Shown: positions 8,699 through 17,339, numbered from the stretch's first letter. The stretch is 43,888 nt of DNA from Candidatus Bruticola papionis (GCA_002407045.1 DHKB01000028.1:987-44874), one strand, 5' to 3'. Made by a program: numbers and translations. The notes: generated by a model from the letters alone, not told the origin.

Positions 8699-8739
8699 AA
8701 AAGGCGGCTCTTTCCGGCTGAAAAAGAAACCGCCTTTTT
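8699..8739. terminator. Terminator-like hairpin between gcvT and gcvH
   Basis: Perfect 9-bp stem AAAAGGCGG (8699-8707) / CCGCCTTTT (8730-8738). On the minus strand (direction of the operon) it is followed by only four T residues, so it may be a partial terminator or a processing/stability element that lets gcvT and gcvH-PA-PB be expressed at different levels. Inference from sequence only. Confidence 0.5.
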
Positions 8740-8747
8740 CTAAAAAT

Positions 8748-9860
8748 TTAACGGCGCACGCTACCACGTACGAAGGGAGGACGTTGCACCAAAGCAGGCT
8801 CATGACGATTGGGACGCACTCTAATATTCAGTTCTCCGCCTTCTTTCTTGTAGGCGCTCTTAACCAAAGCTAAACAAATTCCACGCCCCAACGAAGGAGA
8901 GAAAGTGCCACTGGTAACTACTCCAACTTCCTGGCCTTGTTCATCTTCTACGATATGTCCTTGGCGAGGAATAGCCCGGCCTCTCATAACCAAACCTATA
9001 ATAGCCGTCTCAGCCCCCTGCTCTTTCTGAGCTTTAAGTACATCTTTGCCTATAAAATCACAATTTGTAAAGCGTACAACCCAACCTAAAGACGTATTTA
9101 TGGGAGTGGTATTTTCGTTAATTTCGTGACCGTAAAGAGAGTATCCAGCTTCAAGACGCAAAGTATCACGCGCTCCTAAACCAATAGGCAAGCATCCTTC
9201 CTTGCGTAAAGCTTCCCAAATTTTGGGAGCTTCATTCCAGGGTACATAAATTTCAAAACCATCTTCACCGGTATAGCCAGTGCGAGAAATAACCACTTCC
9301 TGACCTTGGAAATCTCCTCTGGTCAAATGGTAATAAGCCAAAGGCTCCAAATCTGTGGAAGTGAAAGGTTGCAATATAGTCTGAGCTTCAGGTCCCTGAA
9401 TAGCAATTAAAGCCGTCTCCATAGAGATATTCTTAAGCTGGACATTGCCTTTAAGGTGAGCTTTTATCCATTCATAATCTTTAGCACAATTGGCAGCATT
9501 GACAACTAACCAATAGTAAGGGATGCCTTCGGCAGTATCTGGAAAACGGTAGACGAGTAAATCGTCGATAATCATGCCATTTTCTCGGCACATACAAGTA
9601 TACATGCATTGCCCTTCGACCATGCGATGTATATCGTTAGTAATTAAACCGTCAATAAATTCAGAAGCATCAGAGCCAGTAATTTCAAATTCGCCCATAT
9701 GAGTAAGATCAAAAATACCTACTTCAGAACGTACGGCCAAGTGTTCGCTTTTTATGCCTGTATATTCTATAGGCATTTCCCAGCCAGCAAAATCAACTAT
9801 TTTGCCGCCGTCACGTTGGTGAGCCTCATACAGAGGAGTGCGCAAAAGTTCGTTAGCCAC
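8748..9860 (-). CDS. gcvT: Glycine cleavage system T protein (aminomethyltransferase)
   Basis: Transfers the one-carbon unit from aminomethyl-GcvH to tetrahydrofolate, releasing ammonia. The family opening LLRTPLYEAHQRDGGKIVDFAGWEMPIEY, then VGIFDLTHMGEF with the conserved Asp, and the glycine-rich GYTGEDGFEIYVP are all present. The C-terminal barrel contains GHEINENTTP and IPRQGHIV. I chose the GTG at 9860 (370 aa, the family length) because AAAGGAG lies about 7 bases upstream; the open frame continues upstream to 10019 but that part is hydrophobic, unlike GcvT, and has no good ribosome binding site. It follows ribF with a 173-base leader. Confidence 0.95.
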   Translation of the reverse strand: MANELLRTPLYEAHQRDGGKIVDFAGWEMPIEYTGIKSEHLAVRSEVGIFDLTHMGEFEITGSDASEFIDGLITNDIHRMVEGQCMYTCMCRENGMIIDDLLVYRFPDTAEGIPYYWLVVNAANCAKDYEWIKAHLKGNVQLKNISMETALIAIQGPEAQTILQPFTSTDLEPLAYYHLTRGDFQGQEVVISRTGYTGEDGFEIYVPWNEAPKIWEALRKEGCLPIGLGARDTLRLEAGYSLYGHEINENTTPINTSLGWVVRFTNCDFIGKDVLKAQKEQGAETAIIGLVMRGRAIPRQGHIVEDEQGQEVGVVTSGTFSPSLGRGICLALVKSAYKKEGGELNIRVRPNRHEPALVQRPPFVRGSVRR

Positions 9861-10033
9861 AACATGCTCCTTTACTGCGCGGCCATCATTCATCCGGCCG
9901 TCCGCTTCAAGCTCTCTGCCTGCACTTGCCAATAAAAAAATGCAAGTCATGCCTAATATTTTTCGAGAAATATAGATAAAAAACCTACTAAAAAAGCAAA
10001 GAGGCAGCCCTTCCCCCAAGAGCTAAAAAGGCT
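9861..10033 (-). other. gcvT leader region
   Basis: 173 bases between ribF and gcvT. On the minus strand it can form ACTTGC/GCAAGT (around 9927-9948) and CGGCC/GGCCG (around 9881-9901) hairpins close to the gcvT ribosome binding site. I looked for glycine riboswitch landmarks and do not see them. The T-rich run at about 9977-9991 may end a short leader transcript. Function unknown. Confidence 0.35.
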
Positions 10034-11014
10034 CTAGAGCTTAGCAACTATTTCTTGTACCTTTAATTTGTCCTTAGTAACTTGAGACACAAAAGCCTCA
10101 GCGTTAGGAAAATGTATTTGTCCACGCACCATTTCGATAAGTTCGGCTTCCAAATGCCAACCGTAAAGTTCGTCAGGGCCGAATTGTCCAGGCTCACTTA
10201 AAAGGAAAACCTCCAAAACATCACGTCCACAATCGAAAGTGGGACGATTTCCCCAGTAGGCTAGTCCTGGCAAACAAAAACTTTTCCCCACCTGGTCATT
10301 TTCTGATTTTTTTAGCGAGCAAATAGCGGCAAAAACTCCACGTGGAGGCTTTATCAAATAAGAATCGACTTCGATATTGGCAGTGGGGATATTTAAAGTG
10401 CGTCCGACTTTGCGTCCATGAATAATTTTGCCGCCAACTTTATAGCGACGCCCCCATAAGCGGCTAGCTTTTGGCAAATTGCCTTCCTCTACTAATCGAC
10501 GCAATAAACTCGAGGAGATAATCTCATTGTCAAGGCAAAACGGTGCGACAACTTCGGTAGAAAAATTAAATTTCACTCCCAAACGCTGCAACATTTGGAC
10601 ATCTCCTTGAGCGCAGCGCCCAAAGCGATAATTGTAGCCCACAACAACCTGAGTTGCTTTCAATTTGTTGACTAAAATACTGGCAACAAAATCTGCTGGC
10701 GCCATAGAAGCAATTTCACTATCAAAAGGCACAGCTATAGGCTCCAGCCCCATATTTTTAATAATGCTGAGGCGCTCTTCTAAAGTACAAAGCAATTTTG
10801 CCCTTTTAGTAGGAGTTAAAAGCCAGCTAGGATGCTCTTTAAAAGTAAAAACTAGCGGACGCAAATCACGACTTTGCGCCAGCTCTTTAGTTTTGTTGAG
10901 CAAAGCCACATGGCCGCGATGTACACCATCAAAAAAACCCAGAGCGATTGCGCTGGGCTCAGAACCTAAGTTATGCTCTGAAAATAAATTGTCCAGAGCG
11001 GAAATATTATTCAT
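10034..11014 (-). CDS. ribF: Bifunctional riboflavin kinase / FAD synthetase
   Basis: Makes FMN and FAD from riboflavin. With the ATG at 11014 the protein is 326 aa, close to the family norm of about 310. The N-terminal nucleotidyltransferase domain shows LGFFDGVHRGH (about 24-34) and VVGYNYRFGR (about 125-134); the C-terminal kinase domain shows GRTLNIPTANI (about 208-218) and GVFA. The chosen start overlaps the stop codon of the SPOR gene by 8 bases, suggesting translational coupling; the frame is open further upstream to 11116, but that part overlaps the SPOR domain and is not family-like. Confidence 0.95.
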   Translation of the reverse strand: MNNISALDNLFSEHNLGSEPSAIALGFFDGVHRGHVALLNKTKELAQSRDLRPLVFTFKEHPSWLLTPTKRAKLLCTLEERLSIIKNMGLEPIAVPFDSEIASMAPADFVASILVNKLKATQVVVGYNYRFGRCAQGDVQMLQRLGVKFNFSTEVVAPFCLDNEIISSSLLRRLVEEGNLPKASRLWGRRYKVGGKIIHGRKVGRTLNIPTANIEVDSYLIKPPRGVFAAICSLKKSENDQVGKSFCLPGLAYWGNRPTFDCGRDVLEVFLLSEPGQFGPDELYGWHLEAELIEMVRGQIHFPNAEAFVSQVTKDKLKVQEIVAKL

Positions 11015-11720
11015 CGAGGTAAACTTCAATATTGGCACCCTTAAGAGCTTCCAACTTAGCATTGGCTTCTTCCGCAGTGGCATATGGAGTGCTTGTAATT
11101 CTGTAAGCGGTACCACCCTCCACAGGGATTTCCTGAACCAAGTAGGGCACGCCTTCTTGCTCCAAACGAGCTTCTAAAGAGTCTACTGTCTCTTTTTGCA
11201 TAAAAGATCCAAAGAAGAGCACCCTTCCCGCTGTACTATTCTGAGATGCAGAAGCTGCCGTCGTAGTATTATCGGCATTATTCGTCTCGGAAGAGCTTGT
11301 GTTAGTGTTACTTTCTTGCGAGTTTGCAGCGTCGGCCCCACTATCTGAGTTACTTCCCACCACAGAAGGTGTCTCCTGAGGCGTAATGTCAATAGTAGGT
11401 GTATTGTTATCAGGTACAACTTGAGCAGGCGTTTCACCAACAGGTTCAACAACTAACGTATCATCAGTATTGCTCTCCACATTTTTGTTGTTGCTTCTAT
11501 CTATTTCATCTTGTTTATCTTTGGCTGAATTTATTACCACAGTAGAAGTTCGAGTTGGCATAGCTGAAGCACTAGACACAGTATCAGCGTCAGCTAAATA
11601 CTTATCTACAGTAGTTTTGCCTAACATAGCTCCTATGACAGCGAATACCCAAATAAGAGCAAAGCTCGTAAAGATCATTCTCATCCAAAAACCATCCCGC
11701 TGTCGCTGAGTCTGAGCCAT
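11007..11720 (-). CDS. SPOR-domain membrane protein
   Basis: Single-pass inner-membrane protein of 237 aa. A short cytoplasmic N-terminus is followed by one transmembrane segment (about 14-34), a long Ser/Thr/Asn/Asp/Gln-rich linker (about 40-160) and a C-terminal SPOR domain (about 165-237; GRVLFFGSFMQKETVDSLEARL, then VEGGTAYRITSTPYATAEEANA). SPOR domains bind denuded glycan strands of septal peptidoglycan, so a role in division or cell-wall remodelling is expected. I chose the ATG at 11720 because AGGAGG lies 10 bases upstream; an ATG-like upstream codon adds 11 residues that cover that site. It begins the leftward run into ribF. Confidence 0.82.
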   Translation of the reverse strand: MAQTQRQRDGFWMRMIFTSFALIWVFAVIGAMLGKTTVDKYLADADTVSSASAMPTRTSTVVINSAKDKQDEIDRSNNKNVESNTDDTLVVEPVGETPAQVVPDNNTPTIDITPQETPSVVGSNSDSGADAANSQESNTNTSSSETNNADNTTTAASASQNSTAGRVLFFGSFMQKETVDSLEARLEQEGVPYLVQEIPVEGGTAYRITSTPYATAEEANAKLEALKGANIEVYLDE

Positions 11721-11773
11721 AGTATGCAAACCTCCTAAACTTAACGCAGCCACAAAAAATAATCGGATCTAAA

Positions 11774-11819
11774 GAGAGGCCTGACGAATCCATCCCTCGA
11801 CGGCCAAGTCAGACCTCTC
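11774..11819 (-). terminator. Terminator of the roadblock-protein gene
   Basis: GAGAGG(C)CTGAC at 11774-11785 pairs with GTCAG(A)CCTCTC at 11808-11819 with one mismatch; TTTAGA follows on the minus strand. It lies just after the gene ending at 11865. Confidence 0.7.
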
Positions 11820-11864
11820 AACAATTGCCGAAGAAGAGCTTTTTCCCTTCTCGACCGAGTGAAT

Positions 11865-14483
11865 TTAAAGCTCTAAAGCTTCTTGTACACGCTCTAACTT
11901 ACCAGGAATATCTCTGCGCCATACAGATTCAGCAGCGCCTTTATCCAAGATACAAACGATTACAGACTCGTCTTTCAAAGGATATACAGCCAACATCTGG
12001 ATATCGGTATCCACAACTAAAGCAGAGCACTTGCCAGCACTGAGCTCGGAAAGATAATCAGAAGCAGCGCTGTACATGCGAGCAGCAGCCATAGCCATGT
12101 CGTCGCAATCTTGAGTAGTAGACTCTACAACGACGTCTTCCATAACGATAACAGCGTCAAAGAAGCTATCGATAACGGTAAGACCGACCAAGCTCTTCTT
12201 TAAGGTATCACCTTCAACGAGACGGCCGCCATATTTCAAAGATCCAGTCTCTATGGTATGGACAGCTAAAGTAAGATTATCGGCAGTAGGATAAAGGTCC
12301 AAGCAACCTGACTCACCGGCAATAAAGGTACGCTGTACGGTGCCTAAAGAAGCTTCATCAGCGATACTGTTTATATTGTTAATAAATTCTGGTTGGAAAG
12401 CGGCAGCCGAATCGGGATCGGAGAAGGTTTCCATAGCCCCTAAGAAAGGCATACCATCATCAGCCACAATCATAGCTGAAGAAGTTCCCAAATCGGAAAT
12501 GGCATTGATATCAGCTTCTAAGCTGTCAGGATCGTTATTTTCTAAAAGTTGCTCTAAAAGTCTGCTGATTATACCACTAAGCGATTCGCTTCCAGCGGAT
12601 AAGAAAGCCGGCTGATCAGGAGTGATTTCCTCAGAAGCAGGACTGATTTCAGCTTCAGGCTGGGGAACCTCGAGTTCAGGAAGCTCAATCTTTTCCTTGT
12701 TTTCTTCAAGCTCAGTTTCAATTTCAGGAATTTCAGTTTGCTCGGTAGCAACAATTTCGGGTTGTTCAATGGTTTCAGCAGCAGGCTCTTCGGCAACAAC
12801 AGCTTCAGGCTGCTCAATAGCTTCAGCAGCTGGTTCCTCGGCGGCAACAGCTTCGGGCTGTTCAGCGGTTTCAGCAGTAGGCTTTTCAGTAGCAACAACT
12901 TCTGGCTGTTCAATAGTTTCAGCAACAGACTCCTCGGCGGCAATAGCTTCGAGCTGTTCAACGGTTTTAGCAACAGGCTCTTCAGTAGCAACAGCTTCGG
13001 GCTGCTCAATAACTTCAGCAGCAGGCTTCTCGGCGGCAACAGCTTCGGGCTGTTCTACGGTTTCAGCAGCAGGTTCTTCAGTAGCGGCAGCTTCGGGCTC
13101 AACAGCCTCAGCAGTAGGCTCTTCAGCAACGACAGCTTCGGGCTGCTCAATAGCTTCAGCAATAGGCTCTTTAGTGACAACAACTTCGGATTCAACGTCC
13201 TTGAGAGCGGATTCAGCGGCAGATACTGCAGAAGATACGGCAGAAGCGAAAGTCTCAACCACAGCCTCAAGAGCAGCCGAGGGGACTTTTACTTCAGGTA
13301 CACCTAAGAAATACTCACCGATAATGCGGCCTACGTTGACGCTAGTCATAGCGTCGATACCGGCCAAGAAATCGCTAACTACAGAACGGCAAGCACGGTC
13401 AGAAACAGAATTAATTGTCTCTTGCAAAGCATCTATATTGTTGACGATAAACATACGCTCGCCTTCAGCTTCGATAACTTTATAAGCCTCGGCGCTGACG
13501 GCTCCAGAAGTAATAGCGAAAGTGCAATCGGGATGGAAGAAACGGCTGCGAGTGATAATGCGGAAGACAGAATTGGCGTCCAGTCCTTGTTCAGAAATGG
13601 AGAACATGAGCAAAGAGCCTTTGTAGTCGGCGAAAACTTCACAACTATTATTGTTGTCTTCACTACGGAAAAGAATATGTTCGCTGCTGACGCCACAATC
13701 AAGCAAAGCGGCACCTACAGTATAGGCCAACCACATATTGCGACGAGCCAAAACGGCACCCTGAGGGCAAACGGAGAGAGACTGAACGATTTGTTCGTCG
13801 GAAATAGCTTTGCCGCAGTGGAAGCAACGGAAGCCGCGCTTGGCTGCTTCATCTAAAGCGGCCAAACTGGAAACACGGCTGACTTTTTGGCCAGTCTCTT
13901 TACAAAAGACTTCAAATTCGCAATTGATAATGTTCATGTCGGCCATAGTTTTGACATCTTCGCCGACTTCAAAGACGGAACGTCCTTGCGCAGCTTCAGG
14001 AAGAGAAACCACACCACGCTCGGAAACTATTTTTAAAAGCTGACGCACTCCGGGATTGCGCAAACAGGCTGCCGCTTTACGCTCCCAGGGGCCAACTTGC
14101 AAAGGCTCGGAATCTTCACGCAGAAACTCGAAATAAGGGGAAACGATTGGTAATTCTTGGGATTTTGCCTGAGGAGCGGCCTTATTAACCACTTTCAAAT
14201 ATTCTTCCCAAGCGGAAGTACCATTACTTTCGTCCCAAGCTCCGCCGACGACCAAAGCATTCTCTTCGGGAAGAAAATGGTAGTAGAACATGGCACCGGC
14301 CGGAGTAATGACAACATCCCCATCCAAAGAAGCTAAAGTGCCTTCCTTGCCCAACATTTCAACGAACCGCTCATGGCCGCCGGAGATAACAGGACGGAAC
14401 TTTTGACCTAGCAAATCGGCCAAAGCGTTTTTGCTGTCGCTAATACTACGAAGATCTGTCAATTTTCTGCGTACGAATTGCAT
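11865..14483 (-). CDS. Large roadblock/LC7-like protein with repeat tract and Cys motif
   Basis: 872-aa cytoplasmic protein. N-terminal region (1-210) not recognised. A Cys-x2-Cys motif (CFHCGKAI, Cys220 and Cys223) with further Cys239 (SVCP) and Cys263 suggests a small zinc-binding element. Residues about 436-583 are nine copies of a 16-residue unit of the form EQPEAVAAEEPAAETI, an acidic Pro/Ala-rich spacer. The C-terminal third (about 633-865) looks like two roadblock/LC7 modules: each has a helix, then strands such as TSSAMIVADDGMPFLG and DAVIVMEDVVVES, ending TLAVHTIETG and MLAVYPLKD. Such modules regulate small GTPases of the MglA type, but no GTPase gene is near. ATG at 14483 chosen, with AGGAG 13 bases upstream; an alternative TTG at 14504 would include that site in the ORF. 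Confidence 0.8.
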   Translation of the reverse strand: MQFVRRKLTDLRSISDSKNALADLLGQKFRPVISGGHERFVEMLGKEGTLASLDGDVVITPAGAMFYYHFLPEENALVVGGAWDESNGTSAWEEYLKVVNKAAPQAKSQELPIVSPYFEFLREDSEPLQVGPWERKAAACLRNPGVRQLLKIVSERGVVSLPEAAQGRSVFEVGEDVKTMADMNIINCEFEVFCKETGQKVSRVSSLAALDEAAKRGFRCFHCGKAISDEQIVQSLSVCPQGAVLARRNMWLAYTVGAALLDCGVSSEHILFRSEDNNNSCEVFADYKGSLLMFSISEQGLDANSVFRIITRSRFFHPDCTFAITSGAVSAEAYKVIEAEGERMFIVNNIDALQETINSVSDRACRSVVSDFLAGIDAMTSVNVGRIIGEYFLGVPEVKVPSAALEAVVETFASAVSSAVSAAESALKDVESEVVVTKEPIAEAIEQPEAVVAEEPTAEAVEPEAAATEEPAAETVEQPEAVAAEKPAAEVIEQPEAVATEEPVAKTVEQLEAIAAEESVAETIEQPEVVATEKPTAETAEQPEAVAAEEPAAEAIEQPEAVVAEEPAAETIEQPEIVATEQTEIPEIETELEENKEKIELPELEVPQPEAEISPASEEITPDQPAFLSAGSESLSGIISRLLEQLLENNDPDSLEADINAISDLGTSSAMIVADDGMPFLGAMETFSDPDSAAAFQPEFINNINSIADEASLGTVQRTFIAGESGCLDLYPTADNLTLAVHTIETGSLKYGGRLVEGDTLKKSLVGLTVIDSFFDAVIVMEDVVVESTTQDCDDMAMAAARMYSAASDYLSELSAGKCSALVVDTDIQMLAVYPLKDESVIVCILDKGAAESVWRRDIPGKLERVQEALEL
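12735..13178 (-). repeat. Tandem 48-bp coding repeats, about nine copies
   Basis: In-frame degenerate 48-bp units encode the 16-residue motif EQPEAV-A-EEPAAETI; the copies differ at several positions, one is 15 residues long (EPEAAATEEPAAETV). Likely a flexible linker that varies in copy number between strains. Confidence 0.85.
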
Positions 14484-14770
14484 ATTAAAAACTAAACTCC
14501 TCAAACCATGTTGTTCGTCGCCGTCAGCGAAAAAAATTGCCCCGGACTTCTACGACCTCCAGGCAATTCCTTTGCTGCGAAGGCGGTTCAGCCCAATTAT
14601 GTTATCAGTTAGCCCCCATTTTATTGTTCATCGACACTTCTTGTGGTAGATTGAAGGGACAGTAAAATTCTCGGTAATTCTAAGGCCAAAGTACTTCCTT
14701 TTTCCGAGAAAAAGTATATTAGAAAAAACATCGAAGAAGATAAGATAATGCTAAAAGGAGGTTACAATAA
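14484..14770. other. Divergent intergenic region
   Basis: 287 bases between divergent genes. It holds the minus-strand hairpin at 14530-14568, a TCTCGG/CCGAGA inverted repeat around 14671-14716 with a 33-base loop, and the plus-strand ribosome binding site AAAGGAGG just before 14771. A TAAGATAAT-like stretch around 14741-14750 could be a -10 for the plus-strand gene, but I see no matching -35. Confidence 0.35.
14530..14568 (-). promoter_or_regulatory. Terminator-like hairpin in the leader of the roadblock gene
   Basis: On the minus strand AATTGCC (14568-14562) pairs with GGCAATT (14541-14535) and is followed by a run of seven T residues (14536-14530), the form of an intrinsic terminator, 47 bases before the ATG at 14483. 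No minus-strand gene lies upstream (the neighbour is divergent), so it can only end a leader transcript; attenuation is an inference. Confidence 0.5.
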
Positions 14771-15871
14771 ATGCTGACGCCATCTGTCAGAAAAACGCAT
14801 AAGCGCTTGCCATTATTGTTATTTTTAGCGTTGCTAGCGTTTTTCTTGGCTATTCCTCATACAATTTTTGCAGCTTCTCCGGCCAGCGTATTTGTTGACG
14901 GTATGCGTGTAGACGCTACACCAGTAATCCGTGACGGCGTAACTTACTTACCAATACAAGTTATGGCCCAAGCTTTGCAAGCCGAAATCATGTGGGACTC
15001 GAAACTGAATACTGTTAAAGTAAACGGTAAAGTGGCTTCTTCCCCCGTTTATAACAACAGCGGGCGTATATATTTACCTGTAGAAACTTTCGTCGGTTCC
15101 ATGGGCGGTTCAGTAAATTTTGACGGTCGCAATAACCGCATACTTATCGTCACCAATAACGGTTCGGCCAAGAGTAAGACAGCCTCTTCGTCCGCTCAAC
15201 AAAGTGCCAACCGAAATACATATGTTAAACCGACGACAGCTGCAGCTAAAACAGCTCGTAATAGCAATGGCAAAGCCAACGTTCAGGTAAATAACAACTC
15301 TGCCGTAAGTCGCAATTCAAGTTTTAACCAGAGCGGCACTCCCAGCAGTTATGCACCTAATCAAATTCAAACTAACGTTTCACTGCGCCCCGTAGACGCC
15401 TCTCCTTATTTGGCTTCCAATCTTCAGCCAGGCCCTATTCAAGGCGTAACTACTATGCGCGGTGGCAGCGCCAATATACCCTCAAATTCCCAGCGTCCTC
15501 AAAACGGTCGGGTTTATGTTCCCAAGAGTGCCAAGAACGAAGTTTTCCAAGTAACTGTCACCAATTTGGAAACTATCTCTATCCTGAAAGATTTTTATCG
15601 CCCCAAAGAAGGCTACAAGTATGTTATAGCTTATCTTTCCCAGCAAAATATCTCTCAGCAAGTCCAAATTTACACAGGCCGTTTTTCACTTTTAGATCAA
15701 AAGTCTAATTCTTACGATTATATAGAAGGATTAAGCAACTTTTGGCTAGTAATTTTAAGGCCTTACGGCATTAACTTCGGCTATTTAGTTTTTGAAGTTC
15801 CCGCCGATTCCAAACCGGTAAGTTTGGTACTTCATTCCCTGAACCAGGCTCCGCTGTCCATAGATATTTAG
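14771..15871 (+). CDS. Secreted stalk-domain (copper amine oxidase N-like) protein with DUF4352-like domain
   Basis: 366-aa exported protein. A signal peptide covers residues 1-34 (LPLLLFLALLAFFLAI, cut near FAASPA). Residues about 36-125 match the stalk domain of Firmicutes-type exported proteins: VFVDGMRVDATPVIRDGVTYLPIQVMAQ followed by a second half RIYLPVETFVGSMGGSVNFDGRNNRILIV. A long Asn/Ser/Thr-rich linker (130-245) follows, then a beta-rich C-terminal domain (about 255-366; VFQVTVTNLE, YKYVIAYLSQQN, GYLVFEVPADSKPVSLVL) like DUF4352/telokin-like domains. A wall or surface role is inferred. AAAGGAGG lies about 10 bases before the ATG. Confidence 0.85.
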   Translation: MLTPSVRKTHKRLPLLLFLALLAFFLAIPHTIFAASPASVFVDGMRVDATPVIRDGVTYLPIQVMAQALQAEIMWDSKLNTVKVNGKVASSPVYNNSGRIYLPVETFVGSMGGSVNFDGRNNRILIVTNNGSAKSKTASSSAQQSANRNTYVKPTTAAAKTARNSNGKANVQVNNNSAVSRNSSFNQSGTPSSYAPNQIQTNVSLRPVDASPYLASNLQPGPIQGVTTMRGGSANIPSNSQRPQNGRVYVPKSAKNEVFQVTVTNLETISILKDFYRPKEGYKYVIAYLSQQNISQQVQIYTGRFSLLDQKSNSYDYIEGLSNFWLVILRPYGINFGYLVFEVPADSKPVSLVLHSLNQAPLSIDI

Positions 15872-15875
15872 ATTG

Positions 15876-15913
15876 GTTGCTTCGTTTTTAGTTAAAAAAC
15901 GAGAGCAACTTTT
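15876..15913 (+). terminator. Terminator of the stalk-domain gene
   Basis: GTTGC(T) at 15876-15881 pairs with AGCAAC at 15904-15909, with an inner GTTTTT/AAAAAC pairing, followed by TTTT. Confidence 0.75.
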
Positions 15914-15989
15914 CTGCGTATTCTGGATTAAATGACCGACTTCAGAAATATAATTTTTCCTTCTACGAAAGAAAAGGAGTTGCGTGAAT

Positions 15990-17312
15990 ATGGTGCCGAG
16001 AACGCGCCTTGCGTATATTGCGTCAATAGTCCTGGCTATCTTTGCTTTTGTCATCGTTTGCGGAGCCACCGTAAGTCGTGCTGACGAGCCTGTCGAGATT
16101 ACCTTCTGGCATGCCATGAGCAGATCTCGCGGCAAAGTGCTCAACCAACTTGTTGACGAATTTAATAAAGCCAATCCCAATATAGTTGTAAAATCAGTTT
16201 GCATCCAATCTCAAAACAAAGAGTATGGCAACGACTACAACGCTCTTTATTCAAAGATCTTGGAAAATATTGCCAAGAATACCCCTCCCGATGTAGCTCA
16301 AGTCTACGAGAACTGGACTACCCAGTACGTCGGAATCGATGCTTTGGTGCCAGTAGAAAGTTTGATGACTGGCAATGACAAAGCAGCTATGAAAGATATT
16401 GTCCCTGTTTTCCTCAGTGCCAATACTTTCACTTCCCCTAGCGGTGAGAAGCAGCTTTATACTTTGCCTTTCAACAAGTCCATCTACGTTTTGTTCTATA
16501 ACAAAAACATTTTCAGAGAGCTCGGACTTAAGCCACCGACAACTTGGCAAGAGCTTAGAAAAGCTGCCAAAGTTATTGCCGACCGCAAAGGTATCCCTGG
16601 CTTGGCTTTCCAGCCCAGTGTTGATATTTTCGGTCACTACCTCTATTCTTACGGTGGAACCTACATCAGCAAAACGAACAATGGCGCCGGTTTCGGCGGA
16701 CGCTTAGGTGTAGCCGACCTCGCCTATTGGGTTGATTTGGTACACAAAGATCATTCTGCCAAGCCTACCTTTGATGCGACGAAACTCTTCCAAAACGGTC
16801 AAGCTGGTATGTATATCGAAACCACTTCCCGTATCGGCGGTTTCGAAGATGCCCGTGCTAGCGGCTTAGATTTCGGCGTGATGCCTATTCCTAAGGGCAG
16901 CACCCAAGCTAGTCAGTTTGCTGGCACCAACTTAGCCATTTTCAGAGGAGCTAACGACGTAGAGAAGCAAAATGCTGCCTACAAGTTTGTCTCTTATATG
17001 TGCAGTCCCGCCGTCACAGCCAAGTGGTCGATCCAAACTGGTTACTTACCTGTACGTAAGTCGGCCATTAACTCGCCAGCTTACCAAAATCATGTCAAAC
17101 AGCACCCTGAATATGCCGTAGGTCTCAAGTCTTTAGACAAGGCCACCGTCCAGCCGCGTGTTCCCGTTTGGGAGTCTATTCGCAGCATTTTGGATGACGC
17201 TATGTTTAAGGCTTTAGGTCGCAAATGTGACACCGAAACAGCTATTCAAGAAGCCGTTGACACCTCCAATAAATTACTTTATTCGGTGGGCAGCTACGAA
17301 CATAATGACTAG
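15990..17312 (+). CDS. ABC transporter extracellular sugar-binding protein (family 1)
   Basis: 440-aa solute-binding protein of the maltose/glycerol-3-phosphate type. A signal peptide (residues 1-33) ends at SRADEP; the Cys at position ~25 (VIVCG) is not in a proper lipobox. The mature start VEITFWHAMSRSRGKVLNQLVDEFNKANP is typical of the family, as are LYTLPFNKSIYVLFYNKNIFRELGLKPPTTWQEL and the late GVMPIPKG / AWSIQTGYLPVR segments. Substrate unknown; likely an oligosaccharide. No permease or ATPase gene lies nearby, so it is an orphan binding protein. AAGGAG precedes a GTG at 15984 (4 bases) and the ATG at 15990 (10 bases); the ATG is preferred. It is ended by a strong terminator. Confidence 0.92.
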   Translation: MVPRTRLAYIASIVLAIFAFVIVCGATVSRADEPVEITFWHAMSRSRGKVLNQLVDEFNKANPNIVVKSVCIQSQNKEYGNDYNALYSKILENIAKNTPPDVAQVYENWTTQYVGIDALVPVESLMTGNDKAAMKDIVPVFLSANTFTSPSGEKQLYTLPFNKSIYVLFYNKNIFRELGLKPPTTWQELRKAAKVIADRKGIPGLAFQPSVDIFGHYLYSYGGTYISKTNNGAGFGGRLGVADLAYWVDLVHKDHSAKPTFDATKLFQNGQAGMYIETTSRIGGFEDARASGLDFGVMPIPKGSTQASQFAGTNLAIFRGANDVEKQNAAYKFVSYMCSPAVTAKWSIQTGYLPVRKSAINSPAYQNHVKQHPEYAVGLKSLDKATVQPRVPVWESIRSILDDAMFKALGRKCDTETAIQEAVDTSNKLLYSVGSYEHND

Positions 17313-17339
17313 CGAATATTCTATTAGGTAAACAAAAAG

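Noticed and set aside
9861..10019. N-terminal extension of GcvT beginning at 10019
   Set aside because: The extra 53 residues are hydrophobic and unlike the family, and the GTG at 9860 has a strong AAAGGAG site.
9861..10033. A glycine riboswitch in front of gcvT
   Set aside because: The expected conserved aptamer pieces (for example GCCGAAGG-type and GGCAAA-type blocks) are not visible; only generic hairpins are.
12735..13178. CRISPR array
   Set aside because: The repeats are in-frame 48-bp units without spacers, within a coding gene.
12622..13485. A 287-residue Ser/Ala-rich plus-strand frame
   Set aside because: It is the antisense shadow of the acidic repeat tract of the roadblock protein, whose repeats avoid stops on both strands; no ribosome binding site.
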